DNA from: Culex pipiens pallens
Taxonomy: Eukaryota > Arthropoda > Insecta > Diptera > Culicidae
Length of the DNA: 64,000 bases
NCBI RefSeq assembly: GCF_016801865.2
Contig: NC_068938.1
Span: forward strand, 98,633,925-98,697,924
Direction of reading: 5' to 3'
The translations under genes and the position numbers were made by a program. The notes under the pieces were generated by a model. The model was not told the DNA's origin. It was given only the letters and a program-made list of their open reading frames with translations, and searched no databases. Shown here in pieces: positions 9,983 to 20,420 of the stretch. Positions within the stretch are counted from its first letter, which is position 1, and each line of letters begins with the position of its first letter.

Positions 9983-11498
9983 TGCCTTCCTCACCTTACT
10001 GAGGAAAGGCTATAAAATCACTCGAAAAATGAACTTTTTAATTTGACCTCGTAGACCCACCGACTCAGAATCATGTTTTGAGCAAATCGTCGCCGTCGTG
10101 CTAACTTGTCGTACGTGCATTTTGGGCCAAATTGAGTTTAGACCGCCATTTTGCGCAGCTCACAATGCCTCATCTTTTGACCTTCACAGATCCCCAAAAT
10201 TCGATTTCAATCCTGAGATATTCAATAAAAACCGAAAAAATCCGTGCATTGTTGTCGCTCTTCATATGAAAGAAGTTTCAATCTTTTCTTGCTATCTTGT
10301 TACTCCCTGAAAATTGATGTAATGCACATAATGGACAGCCAAACAAAACGTGTTTGTTGTTGTTTACATTGCGTGCTCTAGTTTTTGTTTATTCAAGGTC
10401 AAACATTAAAATGCGTTTTTCTCGGAACGTCGAAATGGCGGGTGCGACAAGATAGCACGACGACGTCGAAATGTCTGTGTGGATGTGTGTAGGTGGGTGG
10501 ACACAAAATTGTCACTCGATTATCTCCGGATGGATTTTGACCGTATTAGTCTCATTCGATCCATTTTGGGGTCCCATAGGTCCGGGTCCGGTGGTTTAGT
10601 GGTTAGCGTGGTAGCCTCTAAACCCCAGTATGGCCTGGGTTCAATCCCAGACGGACCCGGTGGCATTTTTCGAGACGAGATTTGCCTGACCACGCCTTCT
10701 ATCGGATGGGGAAGTAAAACGTCGGTCCATTTGCGTAAAAGAGGTTTTGGGTGACTCGCCACACATAACCTTCGGACGCCTAGAAATGAGCAGAAACTTG
10801 CAACAGAGACCACAAAAGACCCGGGGGTCGTTAAAGTGGATTACTTTGCTTTTTTTTTTTTTAGGTCTCTATCTAAAATCAGCAAGTTTAATAAAGTACT
10901 TCAAAAGTTATGCTAAAAACGATTTTTGCGTAGGTCCGGAAAATTGTAAAATGGTGTTTTTTGCAAGAAAACCTATCATTTTCAGAAAGGTCTTAAAAAG
11001 ACCTTTCCAATGAGCCTAAAACATTGAAGATCTGACAACCCTATCAAAAGTTATTAGCACTTAAAAGTTATTTATACACTTTTTGGAGGCCGGATCTCAG
11101 ATACTTCAATGAAAATGATGTACGGGTCCCTCATGCAACAAATCGTTAGTTAGATAATTGAAATACCTTTCAAATGAGCCTAAAACATCGAAGATCTGAT
11201 AACCCTATCAAAAGTTATTAGCACTTAAGTAATATTTATACACTTTTTGGAGGCTGGATTTCAGATATTGTGATGGAAATATGCAAACTATCGTTGGATA
11301 TGTTTTTTTATCAGACCTTGCCGATGAGCCAGAAATATTAAAGGTATGCGAACCCTATAAAAAGAAATTAGTAATAAAGTGGTTTTGTTAAGTTAAGTTG
11401 GCATGTTAAGGGGGAATGTTGCTATTTTTACTGAATGTATTGACTTTATGAATGTGAGAAAGGAACCAACCACCTAAAGCTGGATTAAGTAACGTTTT
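9983..11498 (+). mobile_element. Interspersed repeat family D, copy 1, interrupted by a SINE
   Basis: The copy begins TGCCTTCCTCACCTTACTGA (a GCCTTCCTCA/TGAGGAAAGGC hairpin) followed by GGCTATAAAATCACTCG, and ends GGATTAAGTAACGTTTT, where copy 2 begins immediately. Internal hallmarks are CGACTCAGAATC, TCTCGGAACGTCGAAATG-type text, CATTGAAGATCTGACAACCCTATCAAAAGTTAT and TTATACACTTTTTGGAGGC. There is internal tandem duplication: the GATCTGA-AACCCTATCAAAAG block occurs near 11028 and 11199. No coding frame is seen. The class is unknown to me; four copies lie in this window. Confidence 0.8.
10583..10861 (+). mobile_element. tRNA-derived SINE inside D copy 1
   Basis: The 5' head carries a pol III A box in GTGGTTTAGTGGTTAGCGTG and a B box GGTTCAATCCC. 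It is followed by the ATTTGCCTGACCACGCCTTC core shared with the copies at 4434 and 52893, and a T-run tail at 10850-10861. The flanking TAGGTC at 10577-10582 and 10862-10867 is a plausible short target duplication, and both sides match family D text (compare 56355-56400). This copy has only the first tRNA-like head. Confidence 0.8.
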
Positions 11499-12058
11499 GC
11501 CTTCCTCACCTCACTGAGGCAAGGCTATAAAATCACTCAAAAATTGAACTTTTTAAATAAAACTCCAAGATATACCTTTACGTATACATATCGACTCAGA
11601 ATCAAATTCTGAGCAAATGTCTGTGCGTGTGGATGGACGTAGAATTTTTTTTCTCACTCACTTTTCTCGGAACTGGCTCGACCGATTTTGTCCGGATCTT
11701 TGTTTTTGGATTTGCCTTCAGGTTCTTTAAGTCTTTTTTAAATTTCATCCGGTTTGGTACAGTACTTTAAAAGTTATCTTCGAAAAACTGTTTTGGTTGA
11801 TACTAAAAAGGGTCATTATTGACATAATTTGAAAGCTCCGGCGGATAGCTGTCGGAACTTTCCGCTCAGTGCACGCCGTGCACGCACACAAACTTTGCAG
11901 TGCTTTCAAATGAATAATTAAATTTATCATAGATGGCAGCACTCAGATGTATAGTGTCTTTACTAAGTAAGCGTTAGCCAAAGCATTCGCAGTGTGTGGT
12001 TGCAAGGCTTTTAGGAGGAAGGCAGCAACCACCTTCTGGTGGATTAAGTAACGTTTTT
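11499..12058 (+). mobile_element. Interspersed repeat family D, copy 2 (shorter), head to tail with copy 1
   Basis: It starts GCCTTCCTCACCTCACTGAG directly after the AACGTTTT end of copy 1 and finishes GGTGGATTAAGTAACGTTTT at about 12058. The CGACTCAGAATCAAATTCTGAGCAAATGTCTGTGCGTG block is intact. The repeated GATCTGACAACCC section of copy 1 is missing, replaced by a section ending in GGCAGCACTCAGATG that is also seen at the end of copy 3 (about 19987). The tandem arrangement may reflect unequal exchange or insertion into the same target. Confidence 0.75.
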
Positions 12059-12124
12059 GCTCTTAAATCAGGTTTTAGCAAGTTATCACCATACTCTCTT
12101 AGGTAAAGTTGTAGAGCACATTCC

Positions 12125-12245
12125 ATACACGCAAACCTGGCGCTTATCAGAGCGATCTCTGATAATCGACTATCAGAGATTCTCTGATAAACTTTTTGGT
12201 TTGAGTTCATCCAAGAAAACAACTTTAACGCACACATGAGCACAA
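12125..12245. repeat. TATCAGAGA inverted-repeat MITE, copy 1
   Basis: A left end TACACGCAAACCTGG-like and a right ACGCACACA end flank a core of CTTATCAGAGCGATCTCTGATAA and CTATCAGAGATTCTCTGATAA. The same core occurs in a second copy at about 13935-14180. Small, palindromic and non-coding. Confidence 0.6.
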
Positions 12246-12480
12246 CATTTTATCGTACACGAGAATTCACCCCTAATTCATCCAAAGATCGTTGCGCCCC
12301 TAGTGGCGGATATCGGCATAAGCCGTCATCTCAGACGGGGAGCATTCAGCGACTATGTGAAAAGGGGCATGCAAAAATTACATAACCCAATAATTTATTG
12401 GATTTTTTTTGAAAAATTCTTTTTAAATTGTTTAATTTTTTAATTGTTCAATTGTTAAATCAATGTTAAATAGTTTAATT

Positions 12481-12776
12481 GTCAAAATGTCAACATGTCA
12501 AAATGTCAAAATGTCAAAATGTCAAAATGTCAAAATGTCAAAATGTCAAAATGTCAAAATGTCAAAATGTCAAAATGTCAAAATGTCAAAATGTCAAAAT
12601 GTCAAAATGTCAAAATGTCAAAATGTCAAAATGTCAAAATGTCAAAATGTCAAAATGTCAAAATGTCAAAATGTCAAAATGTCAAAATGTCAAAATGTCA
12701 AAATGTCAAAATGTCAAAATGTCAAAATGTCAAAATGTCAAAATGTCAAAATGTCAAAATGTCAAAATGTCAAAAT
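12481..12776 (+). repeat. 8-bp satellite (GTCAAAAT), 37 units
   Basis: There are 37 consecutive copies of GTCAAAAT. Only the second unit carries a change (GTCAACAT). Open frames run through in all three phases (24 bp gives an 8-residue period MSKCQNVK) and have no coding meaning. The array abuts two related 8-bp arrays in the same register. Confidence 0.98.
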
Positions 12777-12824
12777 GACAATTTGACAATTTGACAATTT
12801 GACAATTTGACAATTTGACAATTT
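12777..12824 (+). repeat. 8-bp satellite (GACAATTT), 6 units
   Basis: Six perfect GACAATTT units follow the last GTCAAAAT without any spacer, and a hybrid unit GACATTTT (12825-12832) leads into the next array. Confidence 0.95.
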
Positions 12825-13328
12825 GACATTTTAACATTTTAACATTTTAACATTTTAACATTTTAACATTTTAACATTTTAACATTTTAACATTTTAACA
12901 TTTTAACATTTTAACATTTTAACATTTTAACATTTTAACATTTTAACATTTTAACATTTTAACATTTTAACATTTTAACATTTTAACATTTTAACATTTT
13001 AACATTTTAACATTTTAACATTTTAACATTTTAACATTTTAACATTTTAACATTTTAACATTTTAACATTTTAACATTTTAACATTTTAACATTTTAACA
13101 TTTTAACATTTTAACATTTTAACATTTTAACATTTTAACATTTTAACATTTTAACATTTTAACATTTTAACATTTTAACATTTTAACATTTTAACATTTT
13201 AACATTTTAACATTTTAACATTTTAACATTTTAACATTTTAACATTTTAACATTTTAACATTTTAACATTTTAACATTTTAACATTTTAACATTTTAACA
13301 TTTTAACATTTTAACTTTTTAACATTTT
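12825..13328 (+). repeat. 8-bp satellite (AACATTTT), about 62 units
   Basis: After one hybrid unit GACATTTT, about 62 AACATTTT units run to 13328 with a single substitution (AACTTTTT near 13313). The 8-bp register is kept from the two arrays on its left. Confidence 0.98.
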
Positions 13329-13531
13329 AACATGGAAGCCTTTTCAATATTCATGGTCGAAAAATGTTATGCAAGGTTTGCAGTATTCAATAAAACATTT
13401 AACCCGTTACGTGATTTCCATGTGGCCTTCACACTTTAAGGCCGTAAAATGATCTTCGAACGCTCCCATTTCGTTTGAGCCGTCGTATGTCAAGCAGATC
13501 AAGCACCAAACTTGTCGCCTCGTGATATTCA

Positions 13532-13831
13532 GTTTTCACCGATTTTCAAAGTTTGGCCAGCATTACCGAGTGTCCGCCGGGTCAGAACAAGCATGCCAAG
13601 AATTTGATCTACTGGAAGTTCTATTAGCAGAGGAACCAAGAAAGAATAAAGGTAAATGAGCTGACATTTTCCGGTGCAATTTGTAATAAGTTGCTCTTTT
13701 TTTCAGCACAATGTTCGAGATTGCGTTCTTCGAATCAAGAGTGTTCTCGAGAAAGCGGAGATGGAGGAGCAGCAGTCGCGGATTTTCCCTGCCAGTGTGC
13801 GAAAAACAGTGTAAAACATTAGAAAAATAAA
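13532..13831 (+). pseudogene. Fragment of a spliced gene: last intron, stop and poly(A) signal, with one in-frame TAG
   Basis: An upstream exon-like segment (about 13532-13651) ends AAG and is followed by a strong donor GTAAATGAG. A 55-bp intron (13652-13706) ends in a T-run and CAG. The frame continues in phase 0 into 13707-13811, coding a charged segment with LEKAEMEEQQ and ending VRKTV, then TAA at 13812 and AATAAA at about 13826. Joined in frame, the only interruption is a TAG at 13625-13627, and the upstream frame is closed by TGA at 13523. A possible acceptor (ATTCAG, 13527-13532) precedes the exon. Earlier exons are not visible, or have shifted frame. The protein family is not recognised. 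It may be the 3' end of a duplicated gene caught beside the satellite, or a live gene with a sequence error. Confidence 0.45.
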
Positions 13832-13934
13832 AGATTCGAAAACTGTTTCATCGTCTGATTTCATTCACCCGAAGCAAGATTTCCTCCTTACTAATACAAA
13901 TACATAAGTGTAGTAGTGTGCGTGCGTTTTTTTT

Positions 13935-14180
13935 ACCGGAACGACGCTAGCGCTGCCCAAGCGGTGGGATTCGGAAACAAAACTTTTGCTAACCAGTTCA
14001 CCAACACACTCAAAGAATTCATCTGTTAAATTTGCCTGCGTGAACCTCATGAACTTTATCAGAGAATGTCTGATAAAGCTTTGACGGAGAATTCTCTGAT
14101 AGAGACGCTCTATCAGAGAATTTCTGATAAATTTACCGAGTATTTCGGTCAATTTGACCGAAGTCTAGGTTGCGTGTAGC
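13935..14180. repeat. TATCAGAGA inverted-repeat MITE, copy 2
   Basis: Its core TTATCAGAGAATGTCTGATAA then GAGAATTCTCTGATAGAGACGC then TCTATCAGAGAATTTCTGATAA is a run of nested hairpins. The right end AGGTTGCGTGTA is the inverse of the TACACGCAAACC end of copy 1. The left end is less certain (GTGTGCGTGCG near 13916). No coding frame is supported. Confidence 0.6.
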
Positions 14181-17039
14181 AACCGAATATGTGTCCGGTT
14201 TAGACAGAGCATAAAATGGGGTTTCCCATACAAATTTCTATGGAAAGTGGAATCGCTTTGGAAATAAAAAATTGCTGTGCTCGAAAATCGATTTTGTTAT
14301 TACACCCTAATGATCCCTCTGTTCAAGATTGGCTGGACTTTCCAAAACATGCTTTCTCATGTAATCCAGCACATTTGGCACCCATCAAAAATCTCAATCA
14401 TCGTTGATACCCGTCCAAACGGCACAATAACGGTGATTACCCCGTAGTAATACGCTGTAATAACAGGTGTCTCCCCCGATAAACACCACATAATTCTCGC
14501 TTATCAGGGCAACTGTCCCTCCAGGCTGACCCCCAATTCTTTTGACAGCTCCGTTGTTGAAACAGAAAAAAAGACGCCAACCTGCCATTACCGGAAATTC
14601 CGTCGATTAATAGCTGCTATTACCGAGGGGGTGTGTGCGCTGTCTGTTTTGGACAAACACCGAAAAACAAACAAACACGGTCTGCTGAGGTCCGATGAGG
14701 CCAGAAGGCGGCCAATGGCTTTAATAACGGGGTGATTACCTGGCGCGTTGACCACTCAATTGAACACATTTAATTCGCCTCCAGAAGCACTTGTCATGCC
14801 CCACTGTTGGGCTGTTTACAGTTTGAATAGTTCATGCCGTCGGGGCCACCAGGACAAAACCGGTCGTCACCGTTCCGGACAGGTTGCGTGCGTGCGTTAT
14901 CCTCCGAGGAGTCGGCATTTTCGGACAGCGTCCGAAGAAGCGGTGCACCTCCAGGTATAAAGGGAAGGTGTGGCCATACGGACTTGTTTGTGTCCACAAG
15001 TGCCGGCCCCCCCTCCAGCAACGAGTGTACACGGAAGGTTTATTTATTCAACTGGACCTTGGAGTTCGCTGCCGGGGGGAGGGTGTTCACCGTAGTACCG
15101 GAACCACAAAAGTGTGGCCAGACTGCAGACGGAGGAGAGCTTCCGGGAAAGGAGAGGGAGTCAGCAGGGTGGTGTTCAGGAAAAGGGTCCGTCCGCACAC
15201 CCTCGACCTGGTTTTGACTAAACAAACAGGTAGACATGGCCCCACTCCCCGCTTCAAGGAACGGGTGTAGGAACCCAAGTTTCACACACATTTCACGGAC
15301 GGAGCAGCACATCAGTGTGAGTGGCATTTCTGCTGACGGGAACTGCGGAAATAAGCAAGGTCATACCAGCAGTCAGTCAGGGGATGGTGACTATACGATG
15401 GATCCTCGGAAATGGAGAGAATTTTTGAGTCCTTGATTGTAACTAGTTGAATTACCTTTCCTGGCATCTGTTTCGATTTAAAGTCCTACAAATTCATAGT
15501 TTCATAAATCTGATTATAACATCTACTAAATTAAATCGATAGAGCGATAAACTGAAGTGAAATTTCAGCGAGAACTTCGGAAAATTGCGTACGGACATTA
15601 TTGTTTCTCGATTTTAATAATCCCTTCCTATAGCATCGTAGCTCGGAAGGCACGACGTCGGTAAAATATGTTTAGTTTTGTGCGTTTTAACTTTTCAATG
15701 CACCTCAATATTTCTCAGAAAGGTAGCTAAAATTGTGTTCATGTTTCCCTGGGTTAAGTGGTTACATTCATTGCAAAACACCTGCTCTCTCTTTCTCATC
15801 ATCCTTTCCCCAAATACGCAAACCCCGACCAAGAATAGAACCTGACCTCTGACCCGACGACAAACTGCCGCAGCAGCAGCAACCAGCACAGGACATCAAC
15901 AACGTTGCTTTATTATGCTTCTCATTTTTGTGCTACCCGCTGCTGAGCTGTGCTCTGCAACTCAACTCAAGTGATGACCTAGCCAACTGACGGCTTACAA
16001 CTACGTAACACCCAGTTGGGCCTGGGGAGCAAAAAAACACGAGGTATGAATTTCCAGCCAGGGGTCTTTTTTGCTTTTTTTCTCTCTCTCCGGAGACCAA
16101 CACTCATATTATTTGTCGCTACATCGTGTTTACACGAAAACATTTTAACACACACACAAACAAACATCCACCCACTCTGTCTGTCCTTTTTCCGTAGGTC
16201 GGGTGTCGACGGTGGCCACTGCTGCATCCCCCCGGGGGCTCATTCCGATGCTTTGCTAGACAAGCTTTAGCAAGTTAAGGCTTTCCCAGCAGAGTTTCTG
16301 ACTAACTGAAGCAAATTGTTCTGAGCATTGTGATCCCTGTCACAAATTTAACGCCCGACTCGGCCATACATCAGCTCTACAATAGTTAACGACCAGGCTG
16401 ATCGAATCCTACACTTCTCACAGGGATCACAAATCATGAAGGTTTCCATGGAATCTAATTAAGAGCTTGGTTGTAGCTTTCTAATCACATTTTTGAAAGC
16501 AACAGTGCAATTGGATAATATTATAAAAGTGCCTTTTCTCTGTGACGAAGACAAACAAAAACATTAGTCTGCATGGCAAGCACCTGGCTTTTCTCAATTT
16601 GCAATTCTTTTATTAAATGATTTTGAATGATTAAAAAAAAAATAAAAGGAAATAACTTCAGCATAAACTGTTTAAATTTCTTGAAGATATTATAAAGTGC
16701 TCAAATACTTCGTTTGAACATATTTCCTTAATTCCACCACAAGCTATCAAGCTTTTGAATCCAAAGAGTGACATTTCCAGTGCTGACAGTTGTGCATTAA
16801 ATACTGAAAACAGCACTGAACGGAACCATCTCCAACTGAAAACGTATCGCTTAAAACGCGCAGTAATCGCGTCAAATCTACCCTGGCGCGCGCTGACAGT
16901 TCCAAGTCAACCGCAGCAAAAGCTGAAATCCTATTTTCCGCCACTCTACAATTGCGTATTTTCATCCCCCTCTTCCAGGTTCTCATCTCTGCTCACTTGT
17001 TGAGAGACAGAGGGCATCCGAGTAGGGGAGAATACCAAA
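14181..17039. other. Unassigned, moderately GC-rich DNA; no supported gene
   Basis: Overlapping frames of 95-128 codons on both strands lie at 14834-15327. They are mirror shadows, rich in Pro, Gly, Arg and Ser, without domains. Short microsatellites occur (GCAGCAGCAGCAACC near 15871, ACACACACAAAC near 16150). Nothing resembles a tRNA, rRNA or conserved exon. The higher complexity suggests host intergenic or intronic sequence and not a mobile element. Confidence 0.5.
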
Positions 17040-17300
17040 AAAAAAGTTCTTTTATGTCATCCCTTGAAAAATGAACTTCCTAATTTGACCTCCTAGACCC
17101 ACCTTTACGTATACATATCTACTCAGGACCAAAATCTGAGCAATTATCTCAACACTGGCCGAACCGATTTTGTCCGTTTTGGACGCATTCGATCCGTCTT
17201 AAGGTCCCATAAGTCGCTATTGAAAATTATGTAGTTAAGTTACGTACTTCAAAAGTTATTCAAAAAACAATTTTGACTAAAGTCAGTAAGATTGTAAGGA

Positions 17301-17747
17301 CCCGAGCAGACGGAAATAACTTTGGAATAACATTTTTTGATATTTGAAAATACTAGGCCAATAACATTTTATGTTATTTATAACAAGTTTTGTTATTCGC
17401 CGTTATGATTTTTTTGTTATTGGATTGTTATTGTAATAACAGACTAATAACATTTTTAGTTATTCTTCGAACAAATCTTTGTTATTCTTTTTTGTTATTT
17501 TAACAACTAATCCGATCATCCCAATAACAGTTGGAGGTATTCTTCCATAACAAAAAATGTTATTCCCAAGTTGTTTTGGCTTTCAACCAATATCAGACCA
17601 ATAACAAATTTTGTTATGATAACATAAACTGTTATTTAAACCTTATGCAAAAATTGATATTTCAAGAAGATTCCATAACACTTTCTGTTATTTTAACAGT
17701 ATTTGTTATTGAAATGGCATGGATTTTGTTATTACCGTATGCCCGGG
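17301..17747. mobile_element. MITE made of repeated ATAACA/TGTTAT palindromes
   Basis: The ends CCCGAGCAGACGGAAATAAC and the inverse of CCCGGGCATACGGTAATAAC match at about 16 of 20 positions. The interior is a dense series of ATAACATTTT/TTTGTTAT units, giving many alternative hairpins. No target duplication is clear. The frame at 17531-17866 crosses the right end into family D, so it is chance. Confidence 0.75.
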
Positions 17748-18120
17748 GAGGGTGGTTAAGAAAACCAGCCTTGTTTAATATTTCAAGAAAGGTATTTGAA
17801 AGACTTTTCGAACGAGTCCAGAAAGTTCAATATCTGACCACCCAGTCAAAATTTATAAGCACTTAAGTGTTATTTATACACTTTTTTGAGGCTGGTTCTA
17901 GGGCGTCTAAATTTCCCGGGTTTTGAATTTCCCAGGAAACGGGAAGTTTTTTAAAGGAATTCTGGGAATTCTCGGGGAAATTTTTGAAACAGTCATGTAA
18001 TATTTGCTTTAATTTTATTTGTTAAGTTTTTTAAGCTTCACAACATATAATTAGCTCAATACTATTAATTGGTAATAATCTACAATTCGAACTAAACAAG
18101 GATAGCAGTTTTTAGATAGC

Positions 18121-19080
18121 TAAGCAATTCTCTGAGATTTCGGTCATTCGATTTTTTCTGTATTTTTTAATCCGGCTAAAATTTTTTGGTGCCTTCGGTA
18201 TGCCCAAAGAAGCCATTTTTCATCATTCGTTTGTCCATATAATTTTCCATACAAATTTGGCACCTGTCCATACAAAAACGATGTATGAAAATTCAAAAAT
18301 CTGTATCTTTTGAAGGAAGTTTTTGCTCGATTTGGTGTCTTCGGCAATGTTGTAGGTATGGATATGGACTACACTGAAAAAAGTGATACACGGTAAAAAA
18401 AATTTGGTGATTTTTAATTTCACTTTTTGTCTCTTAAACTTGATTTGCAAAGCAAAACTTTTTTATTTATTTTTATTTTTTGTTATGTTTTAGAGGACAT
18501 CAAATGCCAATTTTTCAGAAATTTCCAGAATGGGCAAAAAATCTTTGACCGAGTTATGATTTTTTGAATCAAAACAATTTTTATCAAAAAATCAAAATAT
18601 TGGTCGCAAAAATTTTTCAATTTCATTTTTCGATGTAAAATTGAATTTGCAATCAAAAAGTACTGTGGTGAAATTTTGATAAAGTGCGCGGTTTTCAAGT
18701 TATAGCCATTTTTATGTAACTTTTTTCAAAATAGTCGCAGTTATTAATTTTTTAAAAATAGCGCCCATGTTTGCCCAATTTGAAAAAAAAAATTTTGAAA
18801 AGCTGAGAAAATTCTCTATATTTTGCTTTTTCGAACTTTGTTGATACGACCCTTAGTTGCTGAGATATTGCAATGCAAAGGGTTAAAAACAAGAAAATTG
18901 ATGTTTCCTAAGTCTAACCCAAACAACCCACCATTCTCTAATGTCGATATCTCAGCAACTAATGGTCCGATTTACAATTTTAAAATATTAAACCATCGTA
19001 AAATTTTACGATCTTTTCGAAAATCAATATATTTATAAAATTTTAAATCAAGACTAACATATCAAAAGGGCGAAATATTG
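18121..19080 (+). mobile_element. Element A, copy 2 (left half only)
   Basis: The segment is collinear with 6145-7100: it shares GAGATTTCGGTCATTCGATTTTT, GTGCCTTCGGTATGCCCAAA, GTGTCTTCGGCAA and GGTCCGATTTACAAT with it. It starts GCAATTCTCTGAGATTTCGG and stops in the middle of the central palindrome near 19080, so the right arm is missing. Confidence 0.8.
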
Positions 19081-19084
19081 AATG

Positions 19085-19480
19085 TGAATGCCAACAGAAG
19101 ATTTTTTCAGCACGAGCCATACATTTATCCAACGAGGTTCACCTAGTTGGACAAATATGACAAGTGCTGAAAAAATCAACTTTTGCAACGAGTTCCATAC
19201 AACATCTTTTTGCAATTCCGAAAAACACCCTTTGATTGGAATTATAAGTAAAATGTTCATGTATTTTGTCAATTAACCGTTTAAAACAAAATAATGTTGA
19301 AAAGTATTACTTTTCGAAACAAGTGCTAAAAAGTTCAAATTTTCAGCATCCATTTCAGTGCTGAAAAGTACAACTTTTCAGCATTTATTTTGAAAAGTGT
19401 TACTTTTCGATTCAGTAATTTTCGGTACAGAAAAGTAGGGTTTTTTATCGTTCAAGAATGACAGAAAAAGTAAGTAGTTT
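19085..19480. repeat. CTGAAAAGT hairpin repeat G, copy 1
   Basis: The text GCACGAGCCATACATTTATCCAACGAGG, GTTCCATACAACATCTTTTTGCAATTCCGAAAAAC and several CTGAAAAGT/ACTTTTCAGCA pairs are the inverse of the tandem copies at 54430-55745. Non-coding. Confidence 0.75.
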
Positions 19481-20102
19481 CACGACGGAATTGCAAAAAA
19501 TTAATGAGACAATTTTGAAAACGGTAGGCATTTTGTTAATCTGCAAACTAAAATTTAAAAAAAAAATCCCTTATTATCCAAATGAATGCTGATATTTGTT
19601 GAATAACATTTTTTTGTGTTGTAAATCTCTTATTGATTACTTAGTACTTCATCTATTTTCCCCAAAAAATCAGAATTTCCAAACCAAAATTTGTTTTTTT
19701 TTTCAATTTTGAGAATTCCCGGGACAAAACCTAAAAAATGGACGCAAGGGACGGGATGGACGCACTAGCTGGATATATTTTGATGAAAAAGTTGTCCGGT
19801 TCTATCATGCGACCCATCATTGGACAGGTAATCAATATACCTCTCTAACGAGGCCAAAACATTGAGGATCTGACAACACTATCAAAAATTACAAGAATTT
19901 GTGCTTGAACACAATTTTGACGAATACAAAAAGGGTGAAAATTACAAAAGATTCGGCATTAAGATGATTTTTCGAAATTTCAATAGGAGGCAGCACTAAG
20001 CTTTATGGAATTAGCCTCCCTGGCATAAGCTTTCTTCATGCTATGGCTTTTATAGCAGAAACGTAAGTAACGCTTGTATAGCATTTTGTTTGCATGTATG
20101 CA

Positions 20103-20420
20103 GGCTAGGGTGACAAGAAAAAATGAAAATTTTGGAAAATTTTAAGAGATACCCCCTGGTTCGATTCTTTAGGTAAAGATAAGTAACTGTGCAAATTTTT
20201 AGCCAAATCGATCAAGGTCTAAGGGTCACTTTTTATTGTTGAATTTTGTATAGGAAAACTGCAGACATGTATGGGGAAATGCAAAAAAATCAAAGTTCAA
20301 TCAAAAGGTGGCTTTAAATGGGTTGGATCATTTTCAAATGTAAGATTCTTGAGTAAAATTACAACAATTTTGTCGATCCGAGTTAACCCTGATAAGAAAA
20401 ACCTGAATTGGGTTATCCTT
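20103..20420 (+). repeat. TAGGGTGAC-type interspersed repeat (partial)
   Basis: It begins TAGGGTGACAAGAAAAAATG. A related start, TAGGGTGCCCAGAAAAAATG, is found at 46739, where the insertion has clear flanking duplications. The right end is not defined here. Non-coding. Confidence 0.4.

Larger units (their letters stand above)
17899..19767. mobile_element. hAT-like element F, copy 2, carrying nested repeats
   Basis: It starts TAGGGCGTCTAAATTTCCCG and ends with the inverse of TAGTGCGTCCATCCCG. The flanking 8-mers GCTGGTTC (17891-17898) and GCTGGATA (19768-19775) agree at six of eight positions, and the right one continues family D text. The CCCGGG-rich start is shared with the better preserved copy at 44235-45630. 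Inside lie part of element A (18121-19080) and a CTGAAAAGT hairpin repeat (19085-19480). No transposase frame. Confidence 0.75.
17040..20080 (+). mobile_element. Interspersed repeat family D, copy 3, broken by two insertions
   Basis: Family text is recognisable at 17062-17280 (GAAAAATGAACTTCCTAATTTGACC, CGTATACATATCTACTCAG), at 17750-17890 (GGTATTTGAAAGAC, TTTATAAGCACTTAAGTGTT) and at 19776-20080 (TTTTGATGAAAAAGTTGTCCGGTTCTATCATGCG, GAGGATCTGACAACACTATC, GGAGGCAGCACT). The gaps are filled by a MITE (17301-17747) and a hAT-like element (17899-19767). When both are removed the order matches copies 1 and 4. Confidence 0.8.

Noticed and set aside
12463..12794. Three overlapping plus-strand frames of about 100 codons (MSKCQNVK repeats)
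   Set aside because: They read the same 8-bp array in three phases; satellite by-product.
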